Of a DNA stretch of 5,736 nt, positions 5,545-5,736 are shown one piece after another. A program made the translations under genes and the position numbers. The notes under the pieces are model-generated. The model did no database searches and was not told where the DNA came from. It was given only the letters and a program-made list of their open reading frames with translations. This DNA is from Limnohabitans sp. GTDB lineage: Bacteria; Planctomycetota; Phycisphaerae; Phycisphaerales; SM1A02. The DNA lies in NCBI GenBank assembly GCA_030054275.1, contig JASGCF010000110.1, forward strand, positions 1 to 5,736, read 5' to 3'. Position 1 is the first letter of the stretch, and every line of letters starts with the position of its first letter.

Positions 5545-5736
5545 TCAATGCGATACATCGTGTGATGCATCGCGTGATGCATCGTGTGATGCAGCACTCG
5601 GCGGAGCCTGATCATGAGCCTGATCATGCGACAGTTCATCAGATTCCGTCTGCGTCGATGCCCCTACGGCGGGCGGTGAGACCCCTACGGCGGGCGGTGC
5701 GACATCGTGTTGCGCACTCTCGGTTTCTGAGAGTGA
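5545..5736 (-). CDS. C-terminal tail of an unidentified minus-strand protein, 5' partial
   Basis: An open minus-strand frame enters from the right edge and runs 63 codons to TGA at 5545-5547, converging on lipA with 38 bases between stops. I do not recognise the protein. What is visible is a low-complexity tail of mainly Ser, Ala, Asp, His and Pro, with no Lys, Cys or aromatic residue and one Arg, so it is probably disordered. It contains three in-frame repeats: VAPPAVG then VSPPAVG (residues 12-25), HDQA twice (37-44), and SHDA, SRDA, SHDV (50-61). All repeat units are multiples of three, which supports coding. A plus-strand frame from ATG 5511 is also open to the edge (75 codons) but reads as an Arg/His-rich string starting 4 bases after the lipA stop and looks like an antisense shadow. 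The choice between the two strands rests on composition alone. Confidence 0.5.
   Translation of the reverse strand, partial: SLSETESAQHDVAPPAVGVSPPAVGASTQTESDELSHDQAHDQAPPSAASHDASRDASHDVSH
5552..5593. repeat. 12-base tandem repeat, about 3.5 copies
   Basis: Units of the form GATGCATCGYGT at 5552-5563 (one change), 5564-5575 and 5576-5587, then a partial copy to 5593. Each full-match unit contains the palindrome GATGCATC. On the minus strand they encode the SHDA/SRDA/SHDV run of the edge protein. Confidence 0.85.
5604..5627. repeat. Perfect 12-base tandem duplication
   Basis: GAGCCTGATCAT is present twice, head to tail and without mismatch (5604-5615, 5616-5627). On the minus strand this duplication encodes His-Asp-Gln-Ala twice. 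Confidence 0.9.
5661..5703. repeat. 21-base tandem duplication
   Basis: Two 21-base copies (5662-5682 and 5683-5703) differ at one base and share an 18-base identical core starting with CCCCTACGGCGG at 5661 and 5682. On the minus strand they encode VSPPAVG and VAPPAVG, a seven-residue duplication. Confidence 0.9.
5715..5735. repeat. Short inverted repeat at the right edge
   Basis: CACTCTC (5715-5721) and GAGAGTG (5729-5735) form a perfect 7-base stem with a 7-base loop, ending one base from the window edge. It lies inside the minus-strand open frame, so a terminator role is unlikely; its position at the very edge may be coincidence. Confidence 0.5.

Noticed and set aside
5552..5627. CRISPR array
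   Set aside because: The repeats are short head-to-tail tandem units without spacers, and no cas gene is present.
5367..5639. 90-codon minus-strand open frame over the lipA 3' end
   Set aside because: It overlaps the conserved RSSY-containing end of lipA and reads the tandem repeats as a His/Met string; the other minus-strand frame ending at 5545 is more protein-like and does not overlap lipA.
5511..5736. 75-codon plus-strand frame after lipA, open to the edge
   Set aside because: It is Arg/His/Val-rich, lacks a ribosome binding site, and is antisense to the more natural minus-strand frame. It is not excluded, only less likely.

Overview
This window is an ordinary-looking bacterial chromosome fragment of moderately high GC, densely coded on both strands. 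It holds four complete genes and one partial gene at each edge. Protein resemblance, judged by eye, points to Planctomycetota, perhaps the Phycisphaerae. The best clues are the style of the M16 peptidase (residues around FDDIGAMHNAFTT and the long run after the zinc site), the RecO N-terminus, and the general lack of Shine-Dalgarno sequences. This assignment is inference from memory of the families, not from a search.

Layout, left to right. Positions 1-55 are an (AC)n-type repeat with a 12-base period. It runs straight into the last part of a response-regulator receiver domain, followed by an intact GGEEF diguanylate cyclase (1-648, start outside the window). After a 42-base gap comes recO (691-1428), then after 83 bases an HDOD-domain protein with a degenerate, apparently inactive GGDEF domain (1512-3014). 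These three genes run left to right and may be co-transcribed. The HDOD gene overlaps by 17 bases the 3' end of a convergent M16 zinc peptidase gene (2998-4275, minus strand). A 9-base-pair inverted repeat sits exactly at the convergence point. A 115-base divergent intergenic region separates the peptidase from lipA (lipoyl synthase, 4391-5506, plus strand). The right edge (5545-5736) is best read as the C-terminus of a minus-strand protein, a disordered Ala/Ser/Asp/His/Pro tail encoded by three short tandem repeats whose units are multiples of three.

Functional reading. Two c-di-GMP-type proteins, one probably catalytic with product-inhibition site and one probably a non-catalytic signalling scaffold, flank the housekeeping repair gene recO. 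The M16 peptidase and lipA are housekeeping genes for protein turnover and cofactor synthesis and have no evident link to the signalling genes. I do not see a previously undescribed system here. The items most worth a second look are the simple repeat that replaces the receiver domain at the left edge, the degenerate HDOD-GGDEF protein, the hairpin in the convergent overlap, possible leaderless starts, and the repeat-built tail at the right edge. Both window ends lie in repeats, which would fit a short contig broken by assembly at repeats.
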